Positions 44,175 to 54,941 of a DNA stretch of 64,000 bases are shown piece by piece. Numbering within the stretch: position 1 is the first letter of the stretch; every line of letters begins with the position of its first letter. The translations under genes and the position numbers were made by a program. The notes below the pieces were generated by a model. It was given only the letters and a program-made list of their open reading frames with translations, made no database searches and was not told the DNA's origin. Source of the DNA: Aquimarina aquimarini (GTDB lineage: Bacteria; Bacteroidota; Bacteroidia; Flavobacteriales; Flavobacteriaceae); NCBI RefSeq assembly GCF_900299535.1, contig NZ_OMKE01000012.1:62001-126000 (forward strand). Reading direction: 5' to 3'.

Positions 44175-46640
44175 ATGTATGTAGTAAAAAGAGATGGTCG
44201 TAAAGAGCCGATTATGTTTGACAAGATTACCGCTAGGGTAAGAAAATTATGTTATGGACTTAACTCACTAGTTGACCCAGTAAAAGTGGCAATGCGAGTG
44301 ATAGAGGGGTTGTATGATGGAGTAACCACAAGTGAGTTAGATAATCTGGCTGCAGAAATAGCTGCAACTATGACGATAACACATCCCGATTATGCAAAGC
44401 TTGCGGCTCGTATCTCTGTTTCTAACTTGCATAAAAATACCAAGAAAAGTTTTTCTGAGGTAGTCACAGATCTCTATGAGTATGTGAATCCAAGAACAGG
44501 TAAAAAAGCACCCCTTATAGCAGATGATGTTTATGAGGTGATTGTGGCAAATAAAGAAAAATTAGACTCAACAATCATTTATAATCGTGATTTTGGATAT
44601 GATTATTTTGGCTTTAAAACATTAGAACGCTCTTACTTATTGAAAATTAATGGTAAGATAGCAGAACGCCCACAGCATATGTTAATGAGAGTATCTATAG
44701 GAATCCACCTTAATGATTTGGATGCTGCTATAGAGACTTATGAATTAATGTCTAAAAAGTACTTTACACACGCTACACCAACATTATTCAATTCAGGAAC
44801 TCCAAAACCGCAAATGTCATCTTGTTTCTTATTGACAATGCAAGATGATAGTATTGATGGGATATATGATACGTTAAAACAAACTGCCAAAATATCACAA
44901 TCTGCAGGAGGAATAGGGTTGTCTGTTCATAATATACGAGCTACAGGATCCTATATAGCAGGAACTAATGGGACTTCTAATGGGATTGTGCCAATGCTTA
45001 GAGTGTATAACGATACCGCGCGTTATGTAGATCAAGGAGGAGGAAAACGAAAAGGATCATTTGCTGTTTATATAGAGCCATGGCATGCAGATATTTTTGA
45101 CTTTTTGGATCTAAAAAAGAACCATGGTAAAGAAGAAATGCGAGCACGTGATTTGTTCTATGCAATGTGGATTCCAGATTTATTCATGAAGCGTGTGCAA
45201 GATAATGCTGAGTGGACATTGATGTGCCCAAATGAGTGCCCAGGATTATTTGATATACATAGTGAAGAATTTGAGGAAGCCTATCTTCGTTTTGAAGCAG
45301 AAGGAAAAGGAAGAAGAACAATCAAAGCAAGAGAACTTTGGGAAAAAATTCTTGAATCTCAAATAGAAACAGGAACCCCATATATGTTGTATAAAGATGC
45401 GGCAAACCGTAAATCTAATCAACAAAACCTAGGGACAATCAGATCGTCTAATCTGTGTACAGAAATATTAGAATATACGAGTCCTGATGAGATTGCAGTA
45501 TGTAACCTTGCTTCTATTGCATTGCCAATGTTTGTAAAGGATGGAGAGTTTGATCATAAGGAACTTTATAAAATTACTAAACAAGTTACCAAGAACCTAA
45601 ATAGGGTAATTGATCGTAATTATTATCCTGTAAAAGAAGCAGAAAATTCAAATGTACGTCACAGACCAATAGGGCTAGGAGTGCAGGGATTAGCAGATGC
45701 GTTTATTCAATTGCGTTTACCGTTTACCAGTGATGAAGCCAAAAAATTAAATCAGGAAATATTTGAAACCTTATACTTTGCCGCAGTAACAGCATCTATG
45801 GAAGAGGCTGAAAAAGATGGTCCATACCAAAGCTATCAAGGGTCTCCAATATCTAAAGGAGAGTTTCAGTATAACTTATGGGGTATAAAAGATGAAGAGT
45901 TAAGCGGTCGTTGGGATTGGGATAAGTTGCGTAAACAAGTACTTAAAAATGGAGTGCGTAACTCGTTATTAGTAGCACCTATGCCTACAGCATCTACTTC
46001 TCAGATATTAGGAAATAATGAAGCATTTGAGCCATACACAAGTAATATTTATACAAGAAGAGTATTATCTGGAGAGTTTATTGTAGTAAATAAGCACTTA
46101 CTAGAAGATCTTGTGAAATTAGGATTGTGGAATGAAGAGCTTAAGAATGCGATCATGCGTGCAAATGGATCTATACAAAATATAGATATCATACCACAAG
46201 ATTTAAAAGAACTGTATAGAACCGTGTGGGAAATGAGTATGAAAGACATTATTGATATGTCTCGCCATAGAGGATACTTTATTGATCAGTCGCAGTCGCT
46301 TAACCTGTTTATGGAAGGGGCAACAATGGCAAAATTAACATCAATGCACTTCTATGCATGGAAAAGCGGATTAAAAACAGGAATGTATTACCTGAGAACA
46401 AAATCTGCAGTAGATGCAATTAAGTTTACATTGAAGAAAGAGCAAAATGAATCTCCGCAACCAGAAAAAGTTGCAGTAGCTGCAGCACAGGTGATGGAGG
46501 CGCAAGCAGCAAAAGTAGAACCAAAACAAGAAGTTGTTCCTTCTACAGAAGAAGAAGCGCTTACTCCAGAAGAGCTTCGTGCAATTATAGCACAATCAAA
46601 AGAAGCAGAAGGAGATGATTGTTTGATGTGTGGGTCATAA
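44175..46640 (+). CDS. nrdA: Ribonucleotide reductase large subunit (class I)
   Basis: The 821-aa protein has an N-terminal ATP-cone (about residues 1-90), the core with [21 protein letters not shown] and the catalytic NLCTEI, and a C-terminal redox pair C816/C819 (DCLMCGS). It reduces ribonucleoside diphosphates. The cone gives allosteric on-off control by ATP/dATP. A Lys/Ala/Glu-rich linker of about 60 residues precedes the C-terminal Cys pair. Confidence 0.95.
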   Translation: MYVVKRDGRKEPIMFDKITARVRKLCYGLNSLVDPVKVAMRVIEGLYDGVTTSELDNLAAEIAATMTITHPDYAKLAARISVSNLHKNTKKSFSEVVTDLYEYVNPRTGKKAPLIADDVYEVIVANKEKLDSTIIYNRDFGYDYFGFKTLERSYLLKINGKIAERPQHMLMRVSIGIHLNDLDAAIETYELMSKKYFTHATPTLFNSGTPKPQMSSCFLLTMQDDSIDGIYDTLKQTAKISQSAGGIGLSVHNIRATGSYIAGTNGTSNGIVPMLRVYNDTARYVDQGGGKRKGSFAVYIEPWHADIFDFLDLKKNHGKEEMRARDLFYAMWIPDLFMKRVQDNAEWTLMCPNECPGLFDIHSEEFEEAYLRFEAEGKGRRTIKARELWEKILESQIETGTPYMLYKDAANRKSNQQNLGTIRSSNLCTEILEYTSPDEIAVCNLASIALPMFVKDGEFDHKELYKITKQVTKNLNRVIDRNYYPVKEAENSNVRHRPIGLGVQGLADAFIQLRLPFTSDEAKKLNQEIFETLYFAAVTASMEEAEKDGPYQSYQGSPISKGEFQYNLWGIKDEELSGRWDWDKLRKQVLKNGVRNSLLVAPMPTASTSQILGNNEAFEPYTSNIYTRRVLSGEFIVVNKHLLEDLVKLGLWNEELKNAIMRANGSIQNIDIIPQDLKELYRTVWEMSMKDIIDMSRHRGYFIDQSQSLNLFMEGATMAKLTSMHFYAWKSGLKTGMYYLRTKSAVDAIKFTLKKEQNESPQPEKVAVAAAQVMEAQAAKVEPKQEVVPSTEEEALTPEELRAIIAQSKEAEGDDCLMCGS

Positions 46641-46661
46641 ATGATCCTATTAATATAGAGT

Positions 46662-46700
46662 AAAAGGGGAGTTTTCTAAAAAGATGCTCCCCTTTTTTGT
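46662..46700 (+). terminator. Terminator of nrdA
   Basis: A 10-bp stem (aaaaggggag at 46662-46671 with ctcccctttt at 46687-46696) followed by T residues lies 21 bp after nrdA. Confidence 0.75.
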
Positions 46701-46823
46701 TATTTTTGACAAAACTTATTAGGGCAATGTACGTATTGAATTACTGATGATAGTTTTTGTTTACGTATACTAGCGCTTGTCAAGAAATTTGTATAAAAAA
46801 CAGCAGTATTTTTTAGTAAAACT

Positions 46824-48170
46824 ATGATGAATTGGGAACAACTTCTGTCGTTAAAAAGACAAGGAGATAAGAATAAAAGATTACGTAAAGAACAAGACGA
46901 AACGAGGTTAGGTTTTGAGGTAGATTATGATCGAATTATTTTCTCTTCGGCTTTTAGAAGTTTGCAAGATAAAACGCAAGTAATACCACTATCAAAGACC
47001 AGCTTTGTGCATACACGTTTAACTCATAGTTTAGAAGTATCCGTGGTAGGGCGATCTCTGGGAAGGGTAGTAGGTAAAAAAATACTAGAGAAACATCCCC
47101 ATTTAAATGCTGTTCACGGGTATCAGTTTAATGATTTTGGTGCTATAGTCGCCGCCGCCGCATTGTCTCATGATATTGGTAATCCTCCTTTTGGGCATTC
47201 GGGAGAAAAAGCAATAGGAGAGTATTTCAAAACAGGAAGCGGACGTAGGTACAAAGAAGTTCTTGCGCCAAAACAATATCAGGACTTGATTGATTTTGAA
47301 GGGAATGCTAATGGGTTTAAAATCCTTACAGAATCTCGTGAAGGAATACAAGGAGGGCTTCGGCTATCGTATGCTACTTTAGGAGCTTTTATGAAATATC
47401 CCAAAGAATCATTACCCAAAAAACCAACATCACATATAGCTCATAAGAAATTTGGATACTTTCAGAATGAAACCTCTTTTTTTAATGAAGTAGCACAAGA
47501 TGTTGGATTGTTAAAACAAGAAATAGAAGGAGAAATTACCTACAGCCGTCATCCTTTGACATTTTTGGTAGAAGCTGCAGATGATATCTGTTATACCATT
47601 ATAGACTTCGAAGATGGAATTAATCTAGGGCTCATAGAAGAAGAGTATGCTTTAGAATATCTAATCAAATTAGTAAAAGATACAATCAATACTTCAAAAT
47701 ACAATAATTTGGTAACCACTGCAGATAGGTTGAGTTACCTTAGGTCGTTAGCAATTAACACCCTGATACAAGAAGCAGCAGCCGTATTTTTAGCTAACGA
47801 AGAAGAAATATTAGCAGGAGAATTTGATATTGCCTTGATAGATAAGAGCAAATACGAGGCTCAGATCAATGATATTATCAAGATAAGTGTTGATAAGATA
47901 TATCAAAGCCAAGAGGTGACAGAAAAAGAGATAGCAGGGTATGAAATTCTTGCAACACTGTTAGATCGATATTGTGTAGCGACCGATAATTTTAATCAAG
48001 GGCAAAGTTCAAATTATGACAAACTTATTTTAAGAGCAGAAGGAAACAATTTTGATTATAAAAATGAAGATATTTATACTAGGCTTATAGGGATTAGTAA
48101 TTATGTAGCTAGTTTGACTGATGGTAATGCATTGCTGAAATATCAGAAAATTCGTGGATTACGAGTGTAA
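46824..48170 (+). CDS. dgt: dGTP triphosphohydrolase (HD domain)
   Basis: This 448-aa protein has the HD metal site: HTRLTHSLEV, then ALSHDIGNPPFGHSGE, and later a conserved Asp in VEAADDICYT. It matches the dGTPase family, which splits dNTPs into nucleoside and tripolyphosphate and so balances pools with ribonucleotide reductase upstream. Its stop codon lies inside the first bases of the terminator stem. Confidence 0.92.
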   Translation: MMNWEQLLSLKRQGDKNKRLRKEQDETRLGFEVDYDRIIFSSAFRSLQDKTQVIPLSKTSFVHTRLTHSLEVSVVGRSLGRVVGKKILEKHPHLNAVHGYQFNDFGAIVAAAALSHDIGNPPFGHSGEKAIGEYFKTGSGRRYKEVLAPKQYQDLIDFEGNANGFKILTESREGIQGGLRLSYATLGAFMKYPKESLPKKPTSHIAHKKFGYFQNETSFFNEVAQDVGLLKQEIEGEITYSRHPLTFLVEAADDICYTIIDFEDGINLGLIEEEYALEYLIKLVKDTINTSKYNNLVTTADRLSYLRSLAINTLIQEAAAVFLANEEEILAGEFDIALIDKSKYEAQINDIIKISVDKIYQSQEVTEKEIAGYEILATLLDRYCVATDNFNQGQSSNYDKLILRAEGNNFDYKNEDIYTRLIGISNYVASLTDGNALLKYQKIRGLRV

Positions 48171-48206
48171 AAAAGTACTTGAAAACGACTTCAAGTACTT
48201 TTTTAT
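48169..48206 (+). terminator. Terminator of dgt
   Basis: A 15-bp perfect stem (48169-48183 with 48190-48204) with a 6-base loop ends in a run of T that is part of the stem. The stop codon of dgt overlaps its first bases. Confidence 0.75.
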
Positions 48207-48226
48207 ACCAGTTTAAAGAGAATGAT

Positions 48227-49096
48227 TTATATCTTTTTATAAGTTTCTATGGTTTCATGGAATGTATTTGGCGTCGATTCATGAGTGTATGAAGTTTTTA
48301 ATACAGTTTCTGTAAGTTCCAATATTTTTTCGGGATCTTCATTTGCATCAGTAGAAGTTTCTTTAAAGTAAATGTTGTTGTCTACCAATTCCCAAAAAAG
48401 ACTTCCTGTAGATTCGATACAACCTTTAGGTTGATCAGGTTGTGTGAGATAAGGATCAGACCAGTTAACAACACCATTACTTAAATATACTCTTGAATAT
48501 TTAAGTTCGCATTCGTTAAGTGAATTTTCTTTTCCATCGGTAATAGATTTGGTTAATTGCCATTTTCCTATAAGGTTAGATTCTTTTGGGTTTACAACAG
48601 TACTGGGTTCAATATCAGGTTTTCCAATATAGGTGAAGGTTTCAATGTAAACTGATGTTTTCTCATTGCCTTGATCATCTTTATATGTTTCTCTAGACTC
48701 AGTTTTTAATACTGTTTTTGTTAGCTCTATTATTGTATATAAATCTTCAGCATTTCTTCTATCACCTGTTAAGATAAAAGTCGAGAATTTGTTGTTTGAT
48801 AACTCCCAAGTGTAATCTGTACTTTGATGAGGAGTGCATTCTCCGTTGATTTCAGAATTTCCAATAAATATAGCTAGCTTACTTCCATCTTCTTTAATTG
48901 AGAATTGTGAAATATCTTTTTTGTCACATGGATTTAAGGTTATTTGTTTCCCGTCCTCTTCGATTTTGGTTAGTTGCCATTTTCCGATAAGATTTTTTTC
49001 TGTAATTTCTATTGTTTCAGGTGTTTGATCATCATCTTTTGAGCAAGAAATAAAAATTGTTGCGATAAGTAGGATAAATAGGTTTAGTTTTTTCAT
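48227..49096 (-). CDS. Lipoprotein with two lipocalin-like domains
   Basis: The 289-aa protein has lipobox FISC near residue 18 followed by acidic residues (SKDDDQTPE). Two repeats of about 125 residues each open with LIGKWQLTKI or LIGKWQLTKS and contain a conserved E..C pair (KDISQFSIKEDGS and ECELKYSRVYLS). They match the lipocalin-like family of Bacteroidota lipoproteins. Ligand is unknown. A paralogue is at 51484. Confidence 0.75.
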   Translation of the reverse strand: MKKLNLFILLIATIFISCSKDDDQTPETIEITEKNLIGKWQLTKIEEDGKQITLNPCDKKDISQFSIKEDGSKLAIFIGNSEINGECTPHQSTDYTWELSNNKFSTFILTGDRRNAEDLYTIIELTKTVLKTESRETYKDDQGNEKTSVYIETFTYIGKPDIEPSTVVNPKESNLIGKWQLTKSITDGKENSLNECELKYSRVYLSNGVVNWSDPYLTQPDQPKGCIESTGSLFWELVDNNIYFKETSTDANEDPEKILELTETVLKTSYTHESTPNTFHETIETYKKI

Positions 49097-49273
49097 AATA
49101 TAATCTGTAATTGTTTTTTAATGTATTCTTGTTAGATGATGTATGTCATAACAAGGTGAAATGTTACCTAACAATTTTAGAAATTTTTATGAATTAGATT
49201 CTTGTTGTTTTGTAGTAAGAAGTATAAAAGATTTACTAGTTTAGATTCAGAATTTTTGTAAGTACACAGTTAT

Positions 49274-50107
49274 ATGTCAATAGATACTATACCAGAGTTG
49301 TATATAGGTGATCATCTACTTAAACCAGATCTCTTTGTGTATGATTTTAAAATGACTGAAGATGTTATTAAGACCAAGGTCAATTTAAATATGCATATGT
49401 TTAGTTTTTTGCAAAAAGGAAAGAAGCAAGTGCATTTTGCAAACACTTCTATTCTGGTGGATAACAAACAATCCTTACTTATAAAAAAAGGAAATTGTCT
49501 ATGGACAGAATTATTGGATACAGAAGATGTTTATTATTGTAGACTGCTTTTCTTTTCAGAATATCGATTAAAAGAATTTGTAAGTAATCACATAGAGAAT
49601 AAAGAGAGACAAGAAGAAAGGCCTTCTTGTTTTGTAATAGAAAATGATACCTACCTAAATTCGTATTTAAATTCCCTCTCTACTATAATGGATGCGCCTC
49701 CTGAGTTTATGAATAATCTATTGTCTGTAAAGTTTGAGGAGTTGATGTTGTATTTAATTCACAAATATGGTAGTGCTTTTGAAGCATATCTATTGTCTTT
49801 GACAACACAAGAAATATCATCATTTAGAAAGATAGTAGAAAAACATACATATTCTCAGCTTACATTAGAAGAAATTGCCTTTCTGTGTAATATGAGTCTT
49901 TCTACATTTAAACGTCATTTTACGAAGGAGTACAGCACAAGTCCAGGAAAATGGTTTAGAGATAAACGATTATCAAAAGCCAAAGAATTGTTAGAAAATA
50001 GTAATTTAAAATCCTCAGACATTTATTTAGATGTAGGATATCATAATCTCTCTAACTTTAGTAGTGCATTTAAAGCTAAATTTGGAATTAGCCCTTCTGA
50101 GGTATAG
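49274..50107 (+). CDS. AraC-family transcription regulator
   Basis: This 277-aa protein has a C-terminal AraC HTH pair (about residues 180-275: LTLEEIAFLCNMSLSTFKRHF and SSDIYLDVGYHNLSNFSSAFKAKFGISPSE). The N-terminus is an unassigned sensor, probably a cupin-like fold. It stands 140 bp before the HbpS-like gene and may control it. Confidence 0.88.
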   Translation: MSIDTIPELYIGDHLLKPDLFVYDFKMTEDVIKTKVNLNMHMFSFLQKGKKQVHFANTSILVDNKQSLLIKKGNCLWTELLDTEDVYYCRLLFFSEYRLKEFVSNHIENKERQEERPSCFVIENDTYLNSYLNSLSTIMDAPPEFMNNLLSVKFEELMLYLIHKYGSAFEAYLLSLTTQEISSFRKIVEKHTYSQLTLEEIAFLCNMSLSTFKRHFTKEYSTSPGKWFRDKRLSKAKELLENSNLKSSDIYLDVGYHNLSNFSSAFKAKFGISPSEV

Positions 50108-50247
50108 CCTTTTCTGTTGTATGTGAAATTTTGCGTACTTGTAAAATGAGCTTTTTTCATAACCTATTGAGCTTTTTGGGTAAGTATTTCATTTAGAAAC
50201 CATCCTATATTTGTACCATAATTATAAATAACAATTAAATATATAGT

Positions 50248-50646
50248 ATGAATATTATATTAGAACAAGCAGAAAAAATTATAGAAGCAGCAAAAATTAA
50301 GTCTGTAGAATTAGATACCAAAATGAATATCGCAATCGTTGATGCAGGAGCAAACTTAGTAGCTTTTGCCCGTATGGATGGTGCTTGGTTAGGTTCTTTA
50401 GATATTGCTATCAAGAAAGCAAAAACAGCACGTTTTTTTGATATGAATACAGGAATAATAGGGGAGTTGTCTCAACCAGGAGGTTCACTTTATAATATAG
50501 AACATTCTAATGGAGGGTTGATTACTTTTCCTGGAGGTGTTCCAATAAAAGATGACCAAGGAAATGTTATTGGAGCAATTGGAGTGAGTGGAAGTACTGT
50601 AGAGAATGATCATGCTGTAGCCGAAGCGGGTGCGAATGCAGTATAA
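50248..50646 (+). CDS. GlcG/HbpS-family heme-binding-type protein
   Basis: This 132-aa protein has the family pattern [36 protein letters not shown] and a Gly-rich C-terminus with [20 protein letters not shown]. GlcG/HbpS proteins form octamers and some bind heme or cobalamin. There is no signal peptide, so it is cytosolic. A terminator follows at 50681. Confidence 0.85.
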   Translation: MNIILEQAEKIIEAAKIKSVELDTKMNIAIVDAGANLVAFARMDGAWLGSLDIAIKKAKTARFFDMNTGIIGELSQPGGSLYNIEHSNGGLITFPGGVPIKDDQGNVIGAIGVSGSTVENDHAVAEAGANAV

Positions 50647-50680
50647 TATGAGTTTAAGTACTCATTTGTAATTTATTAGT

Positions 50681-50709
50681 AAGGGTAGCTTTTTGGTTAC
50701 CCTTTTTTT
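50681..50709 (+). terminator. Terminator after the HbpS-like gene
   Basis: A stem of about 9 bp (aagggtagc / ggttaccctt) is followed by seven T. Confidence 0.7.
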
Positions 50710-50730
50710 AATCTCAAAAATTATTTATAA

Positions 50731-51375
50731 ATGAAAAAATATATAGCTGAATGTATTGGAGTGTTTGGATTGGTGTTTTGTGGAACAGGTGCTGTAATTG
50801 TAAATGAGCAAAGTCAAGGAATGCTTGGGTTATTAGGGGTTTCAATTACTTTTGGAGTTATAGTCATGGGGATGATTTATGTGTTTGGTAAGATATCGGG
50901 AGCGCATATTAACCCAGCTGTAACAATAGCTTTGCTTGTAGGAAGGTTAATGCCAAAAAAACAAGCTGTAGGGTATATTGTAGCACAGTTATTAGGGGCT
51001 TTTTTGGCAAGCGGATTGTTACTGCTGATATTTCCTGAAAGTATAACTTTGGGAGAAACCTTGCCAGTAGGTGGTGTTGCGTCTAGTTTTGTATTGGAGT
51101 TAGTGTTAACGTTTTTTTTAATGCTCATTATTTTAGGAGTTACTTCTCAAAGAGAACAATCATCTTTAGCAGGAATTGTAATTGGAGTAACTGTTACAGG
51201 AATAATATTACTTGCAGGACCTATATCAGGTGGTTCTTTTAATCCAGCGAGAAGTATAGCGCCAGCAATTTTATCAGGTAGTATAAGTTTATTGTGGATT
51301 TATATAATAGGACCTGTTGTTGGAGCAATAGTAGCTGTTTTAGCATGGGGAATAGTACGGATCAAAATTGATTGA
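50731..51375 (+). CDS. Aquaporin / MIP-family channel
   Basis: This 214-aa protein has six membrane segments and both pore motifs: NPAVTIAL in the first half and NPARSIAP in the second. The Arg after the second NPA is present. It is AqpZ-like in length, so probably a water channel, though glycerol transport cannot be excluded. It follows the HbpS-like gene and its own terminator. Confidence 0.9.
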   Translation: MKKYIAECIGVFGLVFCGTGAVIVNEQSQGMLGLLGVSITFGVIVMGMIYVFGKISGAHINPAVTIALLVGRLMPKKQAVGYIVAQLLGAFLASGLLLLIFPESITLGETLPVGGVASSFVLELVLTFFLMLIILGVTSQREQSSLAGIVIGVTVTGIILLAGPISGGSFNPARSIAPAILSGSISLLWIYIIGPVVGAIVAVLAWGIVRIKID

Positions 51376-51431
51376 ATTATTTAACTGTTTAAACTGTGTA
51401 TACATTATTTTTTTTAAAAAAAATATCAAAA

Positions 51432-51462
51432 AAAAGCTACCTGACTTTAGGTAGCTTTTGTG
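51432..51462. terminator. Bidirectional terminator
   Basis: An 11-bp perfect stem (51432-51442 with 51449-51459) has A-runs before and T-runs after, so it can serve both the aquaporin gene and the convergent lipoprotein gene. Confidence 0.75.
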
Positions 51463-51483
51463 TGATTTACAAAACAAAAAACG

Positions 51484-52710
51484 TTATTTTGTGTACATCC
51501 ATATTTCAGTTAATGAAGTGCCATCTCCATTGTCGTGTTCAAATTTAAGCCTTAGAGTAGTTTCGCTAAGCTCAAGAATCGTATTGGTAAATGTTGTGCC
51601 ATTTAGAACTTGGTTGAATGTTTTCCCATTTAGAGACCAGCTTCCAGAATCCAATGCATCAGGAGAACATGATCCTACAGTTCCCCCGTATGTTTGATCT
51701 TCGTATATACCATTAGACTTTATGTCTAATGTACTTAATAGTTCGCAATCATTATATGGGAGGTCATTAATATGTACAACATTCCATTTTCCTGTAATTA
51801 AGTCTTGATCGCTCTCTAGTCTTTTGTAGGTATATGTGTCAGTAATTCCAGTGTCTTCAAATTCTAGGGTAAGAGTAGTTTCATTAAGCTCAAGTACTGT
51901 AACGGTATAGGTTCCCATATCATCTGTAAAAGTGATTTCATTGTTTTCTATAACCCATTTTTCTAAGACATTTTCTATATCACTACATGTAGAACTTACT
52001 ACTTCTCCACTTTGGTTAACTACGGTAGAAAGATAATGATATATATATTCTACATCTCCATTTTCTTTAAACTCTATAGTGTCCATTAGTTCACATTCAG
52101 TAATATTAGTACTTCCCTCTTCAAATTGAGAAACTAATTGCCATTTTCCTACTATAGAAGCTTCAGAAGGAGTTATGATTTCTTCAGAATTTCTTATAGC
52201 TCCAGAATAGTTGCCTTCAAAAGTTCCTTCTGTAAAAACAAGAGAGTAAGTGATGGTATAAGTGTTATTTTCTTTTTCAATGGTGATAGTTCCAGAAGTT
52301 ATGTTTTCAAAATATCCAGAAGAAAGATCGGCTTCTCCATTAGTTATTTTTAAATCTATCCCTGATTCTGCATCAAAAAAGTTTTTAGAAGCATCATAAT
52401 TTTGATCTGTATCAGATAGAAATGTATATGTGCCAGGAATTATTTCTCCATTAGCAGACTGAAACAAAATTCCGACAAAATTTACAGAACCATTATATCC
52501 ATCTATTAAGAAATCATCACTAGTAAATGTTAATTGGTAATGATTGTCAAAAAGGGTTTTAGTGACAAAAGAAGTAGCGTGTTTTTCATTATTAAATAAA
52601 AAGCCATTTGTGATTGTATTACCTTCTTCTGGTGTTTGATTGTCATCACTAGAACAAGAGGTAAGTAATAATAAGGCGCTTGCTATAAACAAGCATATTT
52701 TTTTAATCAT
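51484..52710 (-). CDS. Lipoprotein with lipocalin-like repeats
   Basis: The ATG at 52710 is chosen because it begins a signal peptide MIKKICLFIASALLLLTSCS with lipobox LTSC; the upstream in-frame part would bury it. The 408-aa protein has an N-terminal beta-rich domain (about 35-185), then two lipocalin-like repeats opening SIVGKWQLVSQ and LITGKWNVVHI, each with ECE or DCE. It is a paralogue of the 48227 gene. It is anchored in a membrane, probably surface-exposed. Confidence 0.72.
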   Translation of the reverse strand: MIKKICLFIASALLLLTSCSSDDNQTPEEGNTITNGFLFNNEKHATSFVTKTLFDNHYQLTFTSDDFLIDGYNGSVNFVGILFQSANGEIIPGTYTFLSDTDQNYDASKNFFDAESGIDLKITNGEADLSSGYFENITSGTITIEKENNTYTITYSLVFTEGTFEGNYSGAIRNSEEIITPSEASIVGKWQLVSQFEEGSTNITECELMDTIEFKENGDVEYIYHYLSTVVNQSGEVVSSTCSDIENVLEKWVIENNEITFTDDMGTYTVTVLELNETTLTLEFEDTGITDTYTYKRLESDQDLITGKWNVVHINDLPYNDCELLSTLDIKSNGIYEDQTYGGTVGSCSPDALDSGSWSLNGKTFNQVLNGTTFTNTILELSETTLRLKFEHDNGDGTSLTEIWMYTK

Positions 52711-52864
52711 AACAAAGGGGTAATTAAGGATTAATTTTCTGCGAATTAATAAATAAGAGATTGAAAAAACAAATGGTGTAACAATAAATTTGTTCTGATT
52801 ATTTAAATTTAACAATAAAAAACGTTTTGTTTATCAGTTGATTATGGTAAGAAGGTATGCGGGA

Positions 52865-54631
52865 TTATAGAAGTGATTGGATCGTTTTTTCTATTTTTTT
52901 GGCAGAAATACCACAAATATCATGTAACTCATTGACAGTACCGTGATGAATAAATTGATCAGGGACACCTAAAGTGATAATATTGGAGTTACTATCAGAT
53001 TGATTGGCATAATCCACGATCGAGCTCCCAAAACCACCTTTTATAATACCGTCCTCAACAGTGATAATAGTGGTGTATTTATTGAGTATTTGTTTTACTA
53101 ATGTAGTATCTATAGGTTTTATAAAACAAAAATGATAATGACTTATCTTTTCTTCTATAGCTGCAATAGCTTGAGTAACATTATGTGCAATAGTTCCTGT
53201 AGAAATGATAGCAATCTTTAGGCCATTAGAGATTTGATATGCTTTGCCTATTTCTAGTTTTTGCATTGGGATTTTCCAGTTGGTGATATGTCCTCGTCCT
53301 CTAGGGTATCTGATAGCTATAGGATTGTTTACCCCTAGAGAAACAGTATGTAATAGATGTCTTAATTCGATTTCATCTTTTGGGGCAGCAATAATCATAT
53401 TGGGAATACAATTGAGGTAGGCAATGTCAAAAACGCCATGATGTGTAGCACCATCTTCTCCTACTAAACCAGCGCGATCAATACAAAAAATGACGGCTAG
53501 ATTTTGTAGAGCAACATCATGAATTACTTGATCATAAGCACGTTGTAAAAAAGTAGAATAAATAGTGCAGAAAGGAATTAGTCCTTGGCTAGCCATTCCA
53601 GCAGCCAATGTAACCGCATGCTGCTCGGCAATACCTACATCAAAAGCCCTGTCTGGCATTTCCTCCATCATATATTTTAGAGAACTCCCTGTAGGCATTG
53701 CTGGAGTAATACCTACAATTTTAGGGTTTTTTCTGGCTAGTTCTAGGATGGTATGCCCAAAAACATCCTGAAACTTTGGGGGTAGCCCTGTATTATCTTT
53801 AGAAATTAAATCCCCTGTAGAAGCGTCAAATTTACCAGGAGCATGATAAGTAACCTGATTTTCTTCGGCTTGCTTAAGCCCTTTTCCTTTGGTAGTAATG
53901 ACATGCAAAAGTTTGGGACCATCAATAGATTTTAGTTCCTCAAAAGTTTTGAGTAACATAGGCAGATCATGACCATCGATAGGGCCAAAATAGTTAAACT
54001 GTAATGCTTCAATGATATTATATGCTTTGGGTTTGAATCCAACTTTTGCCTTGGTAAGATATTCTTTTAGTGCGCCAACACTAGGGTCGATACCTATTGC
54101 ATTGTCATTAAGAACAACAAGGATATTTGTGTCGGTTACTCCTGCATGATTAAGTCCTTCAAAAGCCATTCCGCTTGCTATAGAGGCATCACCAATTACA
54201 GCAATATGTTGTGTTGTTTTTTTACCCTTTAATCTAGAAGCAATTGCCATACCTAAAATTGCTGAAATAGAAGTAGAAGAATGTCCTACTCCAAAAGTGT
54301 CATAGTCACTTTCACTACGTTTAGGAAAACCACTGATACCATTTAATTGACGATTGGTATGAAAAATGTCTTTTCTTCCAGTAAGTATTTTATGAGGATA
54401 GGCTTGATGCCCTACATCCCATACAAGAAGATCATTGGGAGTGTTGAATACATAATGAAGTGCTATTGTGAGTTCTATGACCCCCAAACTAGCACCCAAA
54501 TGTCCTTCTTTGGTAGCTACAATGTTGATTACAAAATCCCGTAACTCCTGAGCTAGTTTTGGTAGTTGATCGGGAGAAAGCTTTCTGAGATCAGAGGGGT
54601 AATTAATATGTTGTAATAATTCGCTTGACAT
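52865..54631 (-). CDS. dxs: 1-deoxy-D-xylulose-5-phosphate synthase
   Basis: This 588-aa protein has the thiamine diphosphate motif GDASIASGMAFEGLNHAG...NDN, the transketolase centre DRAGLVGEDGATHHG and a C-terminal transketolase domain. It makes DXP from pyruvate and glyceraldehyde 3-phosphate, the first step of the MEP isoprenoid pathway. It is slightly shorter than E. coli Dxs (620). The 310 bases between it and tadA hold nothing recognisable. Confidence 0.95.
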   Translation of the reverse strand: MSSELLQHINYPSDLRKLSPDQLPKLAQELRDFVINIVATKEGHLGASLGVIELTIALHYVFNTPNDLLVWDVGHQAYPHKILTGRKDIFHTNRQLNGISGFPKRSESDYDTFGVGHSSTSISAILGMAIASRLKGKKTTQHIAVIGDASIASGMAFEGLNHAGVTDTNILVVLNDNAIGIDPSVGALKEYLTKAKVGFKPKAYNIIEALQFNYFGPIDGHDLPMLLKTFEELKSIDGPKLLHVITTKGKGLKQAEENQVTYHAPGKFDASTGDLISKDNTGLPPKFQDVFGHTILELARKNPKIVGITPAMPTGSSLKYMMEEMPDRAFDVGIAEQHAVTLAAGMASQGLIPFCTIYSTFLQRAYDQVIHDVALQNLAVIFCIDRAGLVGEDGATHHGVFDIAYLNCIPNMIIAAPKDEIELRHLLHTVSLGVNNPIAIRYPRGRGHITNWKIPMQKLEIGKAYQISNGLKIAIISTGTIAHNVTQAIAAIEEKISHYHFCFIKPIDTTLVKQILNKYTTIITVEDGIIKGGFGSSIVDYANQSDSNSNIITLGVPDQFIHHGTVNELHDICGISAKKIEKTIQSLL

Positions 54632-54941
54632 TCAAAATGTAATTCTCATATACAAAACTACGACATTAAACCCGCTTTATGTAATATAACTTGTTTTGAA
54701 GGTTTGGAAATGCAATAAATACAGGTGTTTTATTCATTTTGTAAAATCAGAGACTGTTTTGTGTAAGAATTATAGTGTTCCTCTTTTTCTGGTAGAATCA
54801 TTGTGTTTAAGTCGTCATTACTAGGCTTAGGAATGGTTGTTTTTGAAATTTATAGATAAAAACAAATTTTTAGTTTTTATTACGAATCAAGTTTCTTGTC
54901 AATTTGTTTAAGTTTGTGTATAACCTTCTTAATTAAGAAAT

